From NCBI GenBank assembly GCA_001898145.1, contig MKSR01000019.1, positions 1-64,000 on the forward strand: a stretch of 64,000 nt of DNA, in the 5' to 3' direction. The notes under the pieces are model-generated. The model made no database searches, was not told the origin of the DNA, and saw only the letters and a program-made list of their open reading frames with translations. Below, piece after piece: positions 1 to 9,585 of this stretch (position 1 is its first letter; each line of letters starts with the position of its first letter). The DNA is from Dyadobacter sp. 50-39 (GTDB lineage: Bacteria > Bacteroidota > Bacteroidia > Cytophagales > Spirosomataceae). A program made the translations under genes and the position numbers.

Positions 1-83
1 CGCTTCTTTTCCACCTCAGTAAGTCGTTCCCAAGGTTTTCGATTTTTGATCGTGACTTCCTTCCTTTTTGCTTTCATCCGTTT

Positions 84-479
84 TTGCTTCTGTGTAAAGC
101 TATTCCAGGACTATACAGCACTAGCTTTTCAATTAATAGAACGGATACTTCTATCAGCCGCTCCAAACAGCTGGATTCCGCCATACCACCTTCCAAGATT
201 TCGTCTCTTAGCTCCGGTGAATTCGTCGGAATGGTTGCCGATAATCCTGATGAGAAAATTGAGCTGAAAGCTTTTCAGTGTGAGATTTTGAATGATCATG
301 ATGCTTTGAAAAAGGAAGAGGGTTGTTATCGGGATATTCCCGTCATTCGTCAACTCGACAATACAATCGTTCAACGAAATTATGAACAGATCAGACAGGA
401 TGTGCAGGACATTGTTCAGTCCGAGATGGAAAGGTTATTGAATGATCCAGAGTTGATGCATCTAGTTTTACGGAAATGA
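84..479 (+). pseudogene. C-terminal fragment of TraG/MobC-type coupling protein
   Basis: The last ~115 residues resemble the C-terminus of Bacteroidota TraG/VirD4-family mobilisation coupling proteins (MobC), ATPases that bring the relaxase-DNA complex to the conjugation channel. The recognisable part starts near base 123 (SFSINRTDTSISRS) and continues through SGEFVGMVADNP and an acidic tail ending LRK. The frame is open to the window start, but the residues before base ~120 are Phe-rich and unlike the family. A stretch resembling the expected upstream sequence (KLFQDYTALAF) lies in another frame, so the gene looks broken or truncated here. The intact protein would be about 600-700 aa. The nucleotide-binding domain is absent. 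The fragment suggests that the island to its right came with a mobilisable element. The family call rests on recognition, without alignment. Confidence 0.5.
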
Positions 480-661
480 CTGCCAGGCCTAAGCAAGCTT
501 TCCATTATTAATAATACGTTTCACCCACTTCTAAAAAGTACTTTATTCAATTAGCTAACTCCTTAATATCTTCTCCATCAATCGTCAACTGTAAAGCCTA
601 CAATATGAAAAGCTCAACTGCATCCATTTCTTAAACGCATAATATTATAGAAATCTGGCGC

Positions 662-1879
662 TCAGTAAAGTTGAATTCCTCTTTGTGGATATTTGATGTT
701 ACCATGATTAGTTTTAATTTTCTCAATCATAAGCTTCTCAATAATTCTAATCAGGCTGCGAACTAATGGGATGATAGGAAGGAAGTCATCGTAAAAAGAA
801 ATAGTGAGATGATACTCACTTTCTTTGTTATGTACTATTGAACATCTAACACTATATATTAGCTGAGCAATCCTATTTATATCTCCTGCTGCAAATGCAG
901 AAACCAAGCCATGGTCGTTCAGAAAGGTGACAATAAGGGGATTTACATCGCCGGAAATTGCATTATTTATATCACCAGCGTCTCCCCCAAAAATTTTCAC
1001 AAAGTTTTTAATGAAGGTTTCTTTCTCACCCTTCTTCATCGACTCCGAGCTGGTAATAAATTCTCGTACAAAGAATTTGTTACGACCAACCCTTCCGACC
1101 AAATCAACAAGATACACCCGATACATTAAATACTCTAAAACATGATATAACTTCAAAAACCTCGTCAGCAAATCAGGAGCCTGATTAAGCTCATTGATCA
1201 CGTCATAAATATCAAAATATTGCTCGTACTCTATATTCTGGGTATAATTAAGAACAGGATTTAAGACATTGTTCGAATAGTTGAGTAGAGCTGGCAAGGT
1301 AACAGACCTCGAACTATTAAGAAAACTCAGATAGATATAAGAGTAATGCCTTTCTTCCTCAAAGTCATCTCCTATATATTTTACAACAAATCCTTTTGAA
1401 ACATCATTGTTCCTCAGGCAATCAAAAAATATATTTATTGTATTGCCGCCGAAATTCTGTGACCTTTCAAAATAAGTCTGCATTTGCTTCCAAAGTAAAG
1501 CATATTTGACATCTGAAAAATCCACGAGCGTTACACCATCTATAAGTATCTTCATTGAAAAAAACGAAAATTCTTGATCAGAGTAGGAAAAAGCTCTGTT
1601 TTTTTTATTTAGGTCAGCTGCATTAAAATCGATAAGATGAACGGTGCCTACTGTAGCATAAGTGCCGTTAAGAAAGTCATCCGGATTGTTAGCTATAAGT
1701 GTTGACAAAAATCTCAGGAAATCATCAAATACTGGTAAAAGGCCGTGCCCTCGCAATAGTGCAATGGCACCATCAAGATCTTCGTCAATAATAAGCCTAT
1801 CTTCAAAATCCTCGTCTACAATACCCAAATAAGCTCCTAGCGAGATCATCAATTCTGTTAACATTACCTCGCCTGTCAT
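662..1879 (-). CDS. Unknown 405-aa protein with C-terminal Rx4H (HEPN-like) motif
   Basis: I do not recognise the family of this 405-aa protein. It has no signal peptide or membrane segment. Near the C-terminus, a helix-rich stretch contains VRCSIVHNKE, which fits the R-x4-H pattern of HEPN ribonucleases and of HEPN-like C-terminal domains in abortive-infection proteins. The start codon overlaps the stop of the upstream DGQHR-like gene by 4 bp (ATGA), so the two are probably co-translated and may act together. It is the last gene of the block running leftwards from 13.4 kb, 86 bp and one gene beyond the AIPR gene. An RNase effector role is inference from the motif and from the defence context. 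A structural helical role is equally possible. Confidence 0.6.
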   Translation of the reverse strand: MTGEVMLTELMISLGAYLGIVDEDFEDRLIIDEDLDGAIALLRGHGLLPVFDDFLRFLSTLIANNPDDFLNGTYATVGTVHLIDFNAADLNKKNRAFSYSDQEFSFFSMKILIDGVTLVDFSDVKYALLWKQMQTYFERSQNFGGNTINIFFDCLRNNDVSKGFVVKYIGDDFEEERHYSYIYLSFLNSSRSVTLPALLNYSNNVLNPVLNYTQNIEYEQYFDIYDVINELNQAPDLLTRFLKLYHVLEYLMYRVYLVDLVGRVGRNKFFVREFITSSESMKKGEKETFIKNFVKIFGGDAGDINNAISGDVNPLIVTFLNDHGLVSAFAAGDINRIAQLIYSVRCSIVHNKESEYHLTISFYDDFLPIIPLVRSLIRIIEKLMIEKIKTNHGNIKYPQRGIQLY

Positions 1880-3126
1880 TTCTCTTTCTGGGTTTTAATG
1901 AATAGCTCATGCCAATCCGGGTCTCCCGAATCCATAAGAGAAGTGGTATACTCCATAATGGCCTTTCTGATGAATGTTCCAAAATTTACTGTCATGCTAG
2001 AAATATTAGAAAACTCTGTGCGGAAGGTTCCTATTTTAAAACCTTTTTCCTCAATAATTTCTTTCAGATTCAAAAAGACTTTCTCTGTCGCACTAATAAG
2101 ATCCTTTTGATTAGATATATCCTTGAAATTTATTTTACTACCGATTGCAGCCAATATTCCTGACAATGTTGTCTCCTTGACAAACCATTCCAACCCAAGA
2201 GGCCCCTCTGTCGAAAATACTGTCTTATCCAAGTCCACCAGCAGATTAATGAAAACGGTCAGATAGTCAATGTTAAAAACCAGATTGTATAAAAATTGAT
2301 CATTTTCACTTTCTGTCTCAATTCCTATTACTGGATCTTCCGTTGAGACTCGCAAAGGTCTTTGTTCGACAAAAGATTGTAATCCAACTATGAAAGGTGA
2401 AAACATAAACTGCCCAGTCGCCCGTCTACCATTTTTAATGTCAACTGCTTTGTCATCCTTCTCCCGAAAAAGCTCGATTTCACGGTTATGCTTTTTAATG
2501 TCGTTAAAAAAATGCAAAAAAAGTAGTTCAAACTGATGAGTGGTCGAAACCGCTTTCTGTCCTGCATTCAACACTAACATCTTACGAACCAGCTCCTTTT
2601 CAGTAAGGCCCGCCCATACAATAAAGTAAATATCAAAAGAAATAAATGCCTGTTTGATTCGGGTTATCTCATCATCCGAGATCATTTTTTTTATCAAAGA
2701 CGTGTTTATCACACCCGATTCGAAAAGTAAAGAATTCATTTCCTTCAATTTCTTAGCAAATGTGATAACCTCCTTATCCTTTTCTCCCGAATATTCTTCA
2801 GCCAACACTTTATAAGCCCAAAGTCGGAACGTTCTCTGTAAACCATCAAGAATCTCAATGCGTGACATATCCATTTCCGTAATGCCTAAATGGTCTGACA
2901 GCTCCTTATCAGAATAGGTTAGAGTCAGCACAGGAATAGGGTCGCCAGACTTTATAGTGCTATACAGGGAATCAAGATATTGGTTCTTAACTATTCGTCT
3001 CTGAATCGCAAATTCATAAAAGTCACTTTTAAGGTTAGAAAGATAATCCATAAGGTTCCCCTTACACAAATACCAGTTCCGACTTTCGATATTTTTATGT
3101 GCAAGTATCTCAATACTAATGTTCAT
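1876..3126 (-). CDS. DGQHR/DndB-like domain protein
   Basis: A 416-aa soluble protein. Residues ~91-99 read EILDGLQRT, close to the DGQHR/DGQQR signature of DndB-like and DUF262 (GmrS/ParB-Srx fold) proteins found in DNA-modification and restriction systems. Further motifs of that kind follow: the LNAGQKAVSTTHQ stretch near residue 220 resembles the asparagine/glutamine-rich region of DGQHR proteins. The central Q of the signature is L here. The gene lies 86 bp downstream of the AIPR gene on the same strand and overlaps the next gene by 4 bp. DndB itself is a regulator in phosphorothioation systems, and no dnd genes are visible here. The role is unknown. A nucleotide-dependent sensor or regulator of the neighbouring system is an inference. 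Confidence 0.55.
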   Translation of the reverse strand: MNISIEILAHKNIESRNWYLCKGNLMDYLSNLKSDFYEFAIQRRIVKNQYLDSLYSTIKSGDPIPVLTLTYSDKELSDHLGITEMDMSRIEILDGLQRTFRLWAYKVLAEEYSGEKDKEVITFAKKLKEMNSLLFESGVINTSLIKKMISDDEITRIKQAFISFDIYFIVWAGLTEKELVRKMLVLNAGQKAVSTTHQFELLFLHFFNDIKKHNREIELFREKDDKAVDIKNGRRATGQFMFSPFIVGLQSFVEQRPLRVSTEDPVIGIETESENDQFLYNLVFNIDYLTVFINLLVDLDKTVFSTEGPLGLEWFVKETTLSGILAAIGSKINFKDISNQKDLISATEKVFLNLKEIIEEKGFKIGTFRTEFSNISSMTVNFGTFIRKAIMEYTTSLMDSGDPDWHELFIKTQKEK

Positions 3127-3212
3127 GTTGCTGTATTGAATGGTAAAATTAGCTTCGACCCTTTAACTATTTTAAATCGCTAGTACATCTTAAGATCATC
3201 ACAGTAAATATA

Positions 3213-5600
3213 CTAACTACCCACACTAGAAATTTGTCTAATAGAGGGAGGTCTTCCCTGCGATAGACCCTTAGATATATCGTCAAATACAGAATACCTT
3301 GTTAAACCTCTCGCCTTTGAGATTTCTCTGCGTTTCTCAAATTCAGATGTTATGTTTAACCCATTCTCAATGCATGAATTGTATAATTTCACAACACTAT
3401 CCGCAGATTTCAAATAAACCTCATTTTCCGTAAACTGAATACTGTCGAAAAGGTCAGGATTTTCAACCCGGATTCTATGAATCAGCTCTTTCTCAAAATC
3501 ACAATGTTCCTCGTCAATATCAGTCTTTTGGTTAATGCAATAGATCAACCGGTCAACCTTATTTTTTTGTGATGCTGACAACCGGTCAAACAGTAGCATC
3601 AGGAGCTTCTTATAGTAATCCGCTCCCCTGGAAAAAATTTTGACGTTATCATACAAATTGCCAAAATCTATCTCTTTGGCCTTCCCATTCTTTGAAAGGC
3701 GCTTTTTAAGTTCTTCCTGTGAGATTGAATAGGCCTTTGTAATCTCAAGAAATTGTGACGAAGTTGTAAACTCCTTGATCTCCTGAGATAATGCAATGCT
3801 GTCCCACAACTCCTTTCTTTTCGAATATTCGCCATAATCTTCGCTCAGAGAATATTTTTTGATTAGCTCATTGACAAGCTGCATCAGCGCAGTCATCAAC
3901 AATTTCAGCTTATCGTCGAGCTTCTCAGCCTGCCAAATTTTAAACAAGTCGAAATCGTTCACTGATTTAGACCCGGTTGTAGCTATATACAGAACGGAAA
4001 TTGCGTAGGGAACAACGGCTGATCTTAGTTGCCCCATTGAATTCTTCCCAGCCCCATAGATTTTCTCAAGCTCCTTAAACAGAATAAGGCGTGCTATGAC
4101 ATGTTCATAAAAATCCCTGTTAACATTTGGCTCCTTTGCTTTTTCCGGTGAAAGCTCCTCGATAAAAGTCCTGAAAATTTTGTCTCCTCCCTTTTTTACC
4201 AGGTAAGGGCTTTGTCCCCAGGACATATAATATTTCGCTAGTTCTTCCTTCGTAAACCGGCGTTCCTTTGGGTACAAATTATTGATTTTCGTTTTCCCCT
4301 TTGGATCCTTTCTGAGTAATGTGTTGAACTCACCTTTAAATCGTTCAAAGAACCACTTCTTGCCCGAAGGCGTCAGCGTCGATTCCGAAATAGATTTTAA
4401 TCTGATCAACTGCTGATTGCGGGACCTTAAATCAGCATTGCTGACTTTTGACTGAGCATTTGAGTATCTACTGATATTACTGATTAGTTCGTTCAGATCC
4501 TCCTCATTTGCATTTTTAGCAACATTGATTTTGGCCATGACCTTCACCTTACTAATGTCCAGACCATCCTTCTGAGAAAAGTATATAGTAGCCGTTGTCT
4601 GCCCGCCATTAACAATCTGAAAGTCTTTAAGAGATTTGATAACCGTCCGTTCGTGAAGTTCCTCAATCTCCGCGCCAATCGCAGTAATGGTTAAGCCGTT
4701 ATTATATGCAATGAAATGTTCTGGATTTCTGCGAATAGTATCCCTGATTCCCTGATTTACACCTTTAAACTGAAGAAATGACCTTACATTTTTTTCCAGC
4801 ATCCGGGTGCTGTAACGCTTGTACAGTTCAGCCAGGACACTGGCTGGTAATACACACAGGTAAGACTCAAAGTTCTCTTCATCAGCTGCCTTGATTGTAT
4901 GAATACCCTTATGAAAAAGTCTTTCAAAATCAACCTCAAGTACTTCCCTGTTCCCCTGAGATATAAGTACGTTGTAAAGAAAATTTAAATCAATTAACCT
5001 TTTGAAAACGTGAATGTTTTTCTTGCTACTATTTTTTTCCCGGTCATAGAAGACCACAGGTATTTCCTCGTCTTCGAAATCTAACATTTTAGGTGTGGGC
5101 TCCTCACCTCTCTTTTCAACAGTCGCGGTAGCTGAAACAAGAAACAGTTCAATAACATCAATTTGCGCCAACCCTAAAGTTGGCGACGCAATAAAATTGA
5201 TTAGTGGCTTTATTGGGTGGGCATCCTGGATTTCATTATCCAATTGCCGTTTAATAGCTTTCCGGACAAACTTTAACACCTTCCCGAAAATAGCATCGTA
5301 AGAACTCTTTTGCGATACAAGTATATCTTCATTTTTATTACCGAGATCAATAGATTCTTCATTTACTATGAAAATCTGAAGTCGTTCTTCTGACTCATTA
5401 ATCTTATATCCGTTAATTTTTATATTATCCTGCTTCAAATACAGATAACAATCTGTATAATCTTCTGAATCAATAAGTTTGGCATCACTAAGAGAGGGCA
5501 ATACTAGGTCTAAAAACCTTGATTCGCTGACAAAGCCATCTTCATCTTGTGTATCAACAAGTAAATCCTCTCTGTATTTCAGGTATTCATTTATTTCCAT
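3213..5600 (-). CDS. AIPR-domain protein (MzaE-like)
   Basis: A 795-aa protein with the AIPR (abortive infection phage resistance) domain, Pfam PF10592. The visible hallmarks are NVRSFLQ (271-277) followed by VNQGI, YNNGLT (299-304) and VNGGQTT (330-336), in the usual order, with an ISRYSNAQSKVS stretch soon after. The N-terminal ~200 residues and C-terminal ~300 residues are less conserved and mostly helical. The biochemical activity of AIPR proteins is not settled. The gene overlaps the DUF4420 gene by 14 bp, so it belongs to the same translationally coupled block as the Z1 and MutL-like genes. That combination is the content of the Mza defence system (MutL, Z1, DUF, AIPR), described experimentally as antiphage. 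The family call is firm; the mechanism is not known. Confidence 0.88.
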   Translation of the reverse strand: MEINEYLKYREDLLVDTQDEDGFVSESRFLDLVLPSLSDAKLIDSEDYTDCYLYLKQDNIKINGYKINESEERLQIFIVNEESIDLGNKNEDILVSQKSSYDAIFGKVLKFVRKAIKRQLDNEIQDAHPIKPLINFIASPTLGLAQIDVIELFLVSATATVEKRGEEPTPKMLDFEDEEIPVVFYDREKNSSKKNIHVFKRLIDLNFLYNVLISQGNREVLEVDFERLFHKGIHTIKAADEENFESYLCVLPASVLAELYKRYSTRMLEKNVRSFLQFKGVNQGIRDTIRRNPEHFIAYNNGLTITAIGAEIEELHERTVIKSLKDFQIVNGGQTTATIYFSQKDGLDISKVKVMAKINVAKNANEEDLNELISNISRYSNAQSKVSNADLRSRNQQLIRLKSISESTLTPSGKKWFFERFKGEFNTLLRKDPKGKTKINNLYPKERRFTKEELAKYYMSWGQSPYLVKKGGDKIFRTFIEELSPEKAKEPNVNRDFYEHVIARLILFKELEKIYGAGKNSMGQLRSAVVPYAISVLYIATTGSKSVNDFDLFKIWQAEKLDDKLKLLMTALMQLVNELIKKYSLSEDYGEYSKRKELWDSIALSQEIKEFTTSSQFLEITKAYSISQEELKKRLSKNGKAKEIDFGNLYDNVKIFSRGADYYKKLLMLLFDRLSASQKNKVDRLIYCINQKTDIDEEHCDFEKELIHRIRVENPDLFDSIQFTENEVYLKSADSVVKLYNSCIENGLNITSEFEKRREISKARGLTRYSVFDDISKGLSQGRPPSIRQISSVGS

Positions 5601-6564
5601 TAAAAAGTCTTTCTGATAAGATAAAGGGTTTAAGCTCTTCTACATTTAATTTATATGACACAGAACTTACCGCCGCGGCGATATTACTTCTTACTATTTT
5701 GGGGAATTCATTTTGACAACAGTCATAGCCAGTAATTTTGACAGGTATAAACCTCAAATTGTTATAGGCTTGCAAAGAATTGACATTCAACCCCTTTTGC
5801 GAAAGGCCATTTAAGACAATCGTGTAGTCACCTAGTTTTGAAATTACAACGTCTCTGATTGTTATGACCAGATCGAGTAAAGAAACCCCATTAATCGTAT
5901 CTGATACAAGAGTTACAATAATCAATTCAAGGTTCTTGCCGACATCTGCCTGAAGTTGATGCTCGCTTGCTATTCTGATATTCAAAATAGATTCAAGTCT
6001 TGTTTTAACCTCTTTGTCACAGGTTTCGTTAACAAAGTCATGGTTAGTATCATAGGGCCCTTTCCAGGAATTAAGAACATCATTAATATCAGTAGATGCG
6101 GATTCTAGTAACATTTCATTGAGAACAATCAACTCACCAAATAGCCCCCTGATTGTCTCGTCTGCTAAGCTTTGGTTATGCGTATCCCTAAAAAACTCAC
6201 TCCATTTGTAGTACGTTTTGAGTAATTCGGTTACATATAACCCAGCAGATGACATTGAATGGATTTTGATATATATCGAGAAAATCAAATCGTCAAACAG
6301 GTCATAAAAATCATCGTCAAGCAGCGTTAAAACAACCCATCCAGTTTCAGTGTAAAGACTTAACGATAAGTTTTGCTTCACAGACGACTGAAAATCAGCA
6401 GGATACCCCTTGGGCAACTTTAAGATAAGACACCTTTTACTCTCACTATCCATGCCAAGGAAAATATCTGGTAAGGATGTACTGTCGATGCGTACAGATG
6501 CATATGCATTGCCGCTCCGAGGGCTCACTAAAAGCCATTTTCCTCTTATATCCTGTATTTCCAT
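5587..6564 (-). CDS. DUF4420 PD-(D/E)XK-motif protein (MzaD-like)
   Basis: A 325-aa protein of the DUF4420 family (PF14390, often annotated 'PD-(D/E)XK motif protein'). The nuclease-like motif can be read directly: E144 in RGLFGEL, then D176 in NHDF, then E185-x-K187 in KEVKTR, the spacing expected for a PD-(D/E)XK core. This makes it the best candidate for the DNA-cleaving subunit of the system. It lies 6 bp after the Z1 gene and overlaps the AIPR gene by 14 bp. The length is typical of the family. Catalytic residues look intact, so the gene is probably functional. That it is the nuclease of the complex is inference; Vsr and the Z1 protein are other possible nucleases in this block. Confidence 0.85.
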   Translation of the reverse strand: MEIQDIRGKWLLVSPRSGNAYASVRIDSTSLPDIFLGMDSESKRCLILKLPKGYPADFQSSVKQNLSLSLYTETGWVVLTLLDDDFYDLFDDLIFSIYIKIHSMSSAGLYVTELLKTYYKWSEFFRDTHNQSLADETIRGLFGELIVLNEMLLESASTDINDVLNSWKGPYDTNHDFVNETCDKEVKTRLESILNIRIASEHQLQADVGKNLELIIVTLVSDTINGVSLLDLVITIRDVVISKLGDYTIVLNGLSQKGLNVNSLQAYNNLRFIPVKITGYDCCQNEFPKIVRSNIAAAVSSVSYKLNVEELKPFILSERLFNGNK

Positions 6565-6570
6565 AGGATG

Positions 6571-9500
6571 CTATTCGTCAGTGCTTTCCAAAGATTCATC
6601 CCACTCGTCGCTGCCTTCTTCATCCATCTCATAATCTCCATGCACATATTCACCGCCCGGATCAGGACTGATTTTAGGAAAACCAATCGCATATCCGATT
6701 AATGGAACAGTCGTATCAATACCGTAATCCAGGATCATTTTTCCAAAATCTACGTCTGGCTCTGGATCACCTTGCAGAAATACGCTTTTTAAGTCTATCA
6801 GATACACTACGATCAGAGCTGTTTCATCTGACATTTCTTCGCGGTACACTCTTTCCGGAACGGTAACTTTATCAGGATCTTTATCGGAATTTTTTTCTCT
6901 AAACTTCTCTTTCGTCTCAGTGCGGAACTTTGCTTCAGCCGCCTTAATTTGTTCCCTGGATAACAAAATATTAAAGTCTGAACCTGCCGCAACAATGTTT
7001 GCTGATTTACCCGAGGACGAGAAAATACCGTCGGTTAAGAAAAGACCTTTCAAGTAGGATGAATTTTCACTCTCTTTTTTCACCTTTCCCGGACCGGATC
7101 TAAGGGACATGACAATATCAGCTGGAAAGCCGGTATCACTCCTTTCCAACAACTCTCCCCGACCTTTCAACTTGATAACAACCGTCCACTTCTTTAATTT
7201 ACCCTTGGCGGCACACAACTCAATAAACCGAATTATCGATTGCATCTCAAAGTCTTCGAACGTATTTGGCAAACGTAAAAATTCAATTACCTGATCAACG
7301 TCCAGATCAACCCGAATAAAGTTTTGGTCTTCTGTCAGAGTTGGATTACCACTTACAATAAAATCTCTAAAACCTTCCCAGGATTTATCCAGTCGTTTCG
7401 CATCATTGATCTTAAAACGTGTCGTTTGTACAAGCTGGTCCTGATATGACCAGTTAACTACCTTGGTGTCTTTTAGAATCGCGGGACGGGTGATTTTCAA
7501 AGTACCCGGATGTTTTCTTACTCTGAGAACAAACTCCGTAGGGCTCAGATGATCCCTGTTCATTTTTCCAAATTCTGCCTCTAATTCTTCAATCGCCCTG
7601 GTTGTCGAGTCAAATTTCTGAACTGCGTCCGGCGTGGTAAAGACCTTACAGCAATCCAAATATCCTGGTCTGTAACCAAACCATCTTCCCATCTGGAGCA
7701 AGGTGTCAGAATAATTTGTATTTCTAATAAAATAGTTAATTGTCAAGCCCTCGAGGGTAAAGCCACGGGATAACCGGTTACCTCCAACAGCAATGTACTT
7801 TTTTCCATTTCCTGAACTATCCTTAATATACTGCAGCTTATCTCCGGTTTCACTGTTAATCGCCTTGACTTCAATCCCTTTTGCAGCTTCAATAAGATAA
7901 CTTTTTATATCCTCAAACTTCTTTGGCACCAGGAATTCATCTGAATAACCCTCGGGAAGATATGTTCTGATATTATGGACGATGGCCGCGAAATACTTAT
8001 TCCAGGTTTTTTCCAGGGTTCCATAAATTAGTCTGCGATTATTAGGAAGGTCATTATTTATATCCTCTTCCAACTTTTTCACCAACTCTTCAATTAATAT
8101 CTTAGTTTTATTCTGCCACGGTATGAAGCGAGAAATATGAACGAGCATCGTGTGGTGTGGGTTTAAAAGCCCTGAGTCAGCCATATCAGCAGTTCGGCTA
8201 AGCCGCAGGGCAATTCCCAACAAAAAGCAGTGAGTTGCCTCCTCAAGCGAAGGTGGCAGACTGCTTGGATAACTGTCATTTCTATTTGCGGCTCTTTCTG
8301 TACCGTCTTCTCTTAAAACCCTGGCTGGGAAAGAAAAATTGGTATCTCTCACCACTTCAACCATTGGAATTTTAACCGATTCGTCTAAAACAGTCTCAAA
8401 AATCTGTTTGGCGCCAATGTAGTTACTTGGCGGGTTAAGAAGCTCAATGAAATTTTCAGGAAAAATAGTTGGAACCATATCAAAGTCCCTTTTAGAGCTA
8501 ACACCATTTACTTTATACGCTATTGTCAGTTTTGTATCACTGGCCTTATGCCTGTCCTGCAATACATTCGCAAAAGGCGTAGCGGTATAGCCGAGATAAG
8601 ACTTCTTTGTAAACATTTCCAGTAAAGCTCTGATTTGCCCATTGATCGCACTGGCGTATTCTGCACCTTTTTTACCTAAATTATTTAATGATGCATTATC
8701 TGCCTCATCATCAACTATTAGTAATGGTATGTCATGTTTTTCTTTCTCATTCAAACTATCACTAAGCCATATCAGTAAATTCTTGAGTACCCCGGTATTT
8801 TTCTTACATACAAGAATATTCTTTTTATTTAATGAGAAATCAATATCCTTAACTGTTCTTTTGAAATCCGATTTATACGACGTGATAGAAAACACCTGCG
8901 CAACACCCTGATCTCCACGCTCGCCAAACTTCCGTATCTGGGCAACACCAATATCACCGATATTACCTTTGGAAATATCGGTCCCCTCACCTATGACTTC
9001 TTCATTAATCCTCAACTGGGTTTGGCTACGCAAATCCTCCATTATGCCCGATAATATAACGATCAGACTATAACCTGCATCAATCGAGCGGTTTATGACT
9101 GCATTGAAGTTCCCTGTTTTACCAGATTGAACGCTTCCCACAACTAATCCTTTGGTATAAAAGGGATTATTAGACTTTGGGTCGCCTAACTTAGCCAGAA
9201 TTTTTTCACTTGATAACGCAAGTTCGTTTACAACTTTCTCTGAACGACCCTTTTTTAAGGAAAGAAATCTTAAGTATCTGTCAATATAATCAGTTGCAAG
9301 CTCCTCTTTCCTTTTTTCCGTTAACCATGTCACAAAACCTTTCTTGACCAGAGAAATCGATGGATCAATTTCAATCGGAAATATGGACTGATATTCTTTA
9401 ACAGAAACGTCATAGAGATGAGCAAACGTCGCTTCATCAAAAGATGATAATCCAGGAAAAATATTTTTGACCGATATTAATTCATGCCTTGTCTTATCAA

Positions 9501-9585
9501 AGAATTGCTCGTTGACGCGTCCGCTCTCAATCGCCTTCTGTTTGATAAATGATTTGATAAATTCGATACATTCAGCGTTAGTCAT
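6571..9585 (-). CDS. Z1-domain superfamily II-like ATPase (MzaC-like)
   Basis: A 1004-aa protein of the Z1 family (PF10593). The helicase-like motifs are clear: Walker A GSVQSGKT at 150-157, a DEAD-type Walker B in LLIVDDEAD (D292-D296), GYTATPFAN at 332-340, and the C-terminal-lobe motif GRWFGYRPGY near residue 645 after a GGNRLSRGFT stretch. Z1 proteins are SF2-like ATPases predicted to move along or remodel DNA with partner nucleases. The gene overlaps the MutL-like gene by 8 bp and is followed after 6 bp by the DUF4420 gene, so the three are coupled. The C-terminal ~40 residues are strongly acidic. All key ATPase residues are present. The family assignment is firm; translocation is inferred from the fold. 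Confidence 0.9.
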   Translation of the reverse strand: MTNAECIEFIKSFIKQKAIESGRVNEQFFDKTRHELISVKNIFPGLSSFDEATFAHLYDVSVKEYQSIFPIEIDPSISLVKKGFVTWLTEKRKEELATDYIDRYLRFLSLKKGRSEKVVNELALSSEKILAKLGDPKSNNPFYTKGLVVGSVQSGKTGNFNAVINRSIDAGYSLIVILSGIMEDLRSQTQLRINEEVIGEGTDISKGNIGDIGVAQIRKFGERGDQGVAQVFSITSYKSDFKRTVKDIDFSLNKKNILVCKKNTGVLKNLLIWLSDSLNEKEKHDIPLLIVDDEADNASLNNLGKKGAEYASAINGQIRALLEMFTKKSYLGYTATPFANVLQDRHKASDTKLTIAYKVNGVSSKRDFDMVPTIFPENFIELLNPPSNYIGAKQIFETVLDESVKIPMVEVVRDTNFSFPARVLREDGTERAANRNDSYPSSLPPSLEEATHCFLLGIALRLSRTADMADSGLLNPHHTMLVHISRFIPWQNKTKILIEELVKKLEEDINNDLPNNRRLIYGTLEKTWNKYFAAIVHNIRTYLPEGYSDEFLVPKKFEDIKSYLIEAAKGIEVKAINSETGDKLQYIKDSSGNGKKYIAVGGNRLSRGFTLEGLTINYFIRNTNYSDTLLQMGRWFGYRPGYLDCCKVFTTPDAVQKFDSTTRAIEELEAEFGKMNRDHLSPTEFVLRVRKHPGTLKITRPAILKDTKVVNWSYQDQLVQTTRFKINDAKRLDKSWEGFRDFIVSGNPTLTEDQNFIRVDLDVDQVIEFLRLPNTFEDFEMQSIIRFIELCAAKGKLKKWTVVIKLKGRGELLERSDTGFPADIVMSLRSGPGKVKKESENSSYLKGLFLTDGIFSSSGKSANIVAAGSDFNILLSREQIKAAEAKFRTETKEKFREKNSDKDPDKVTVPERVYREEMSDETALIVVYLIDLKSVFLQGDPEPDVDFGKMILDYGIDTTVPLIGYAIGFPKISPDPGGEYVHGDYEMDEEGSDEWDESLESTDE

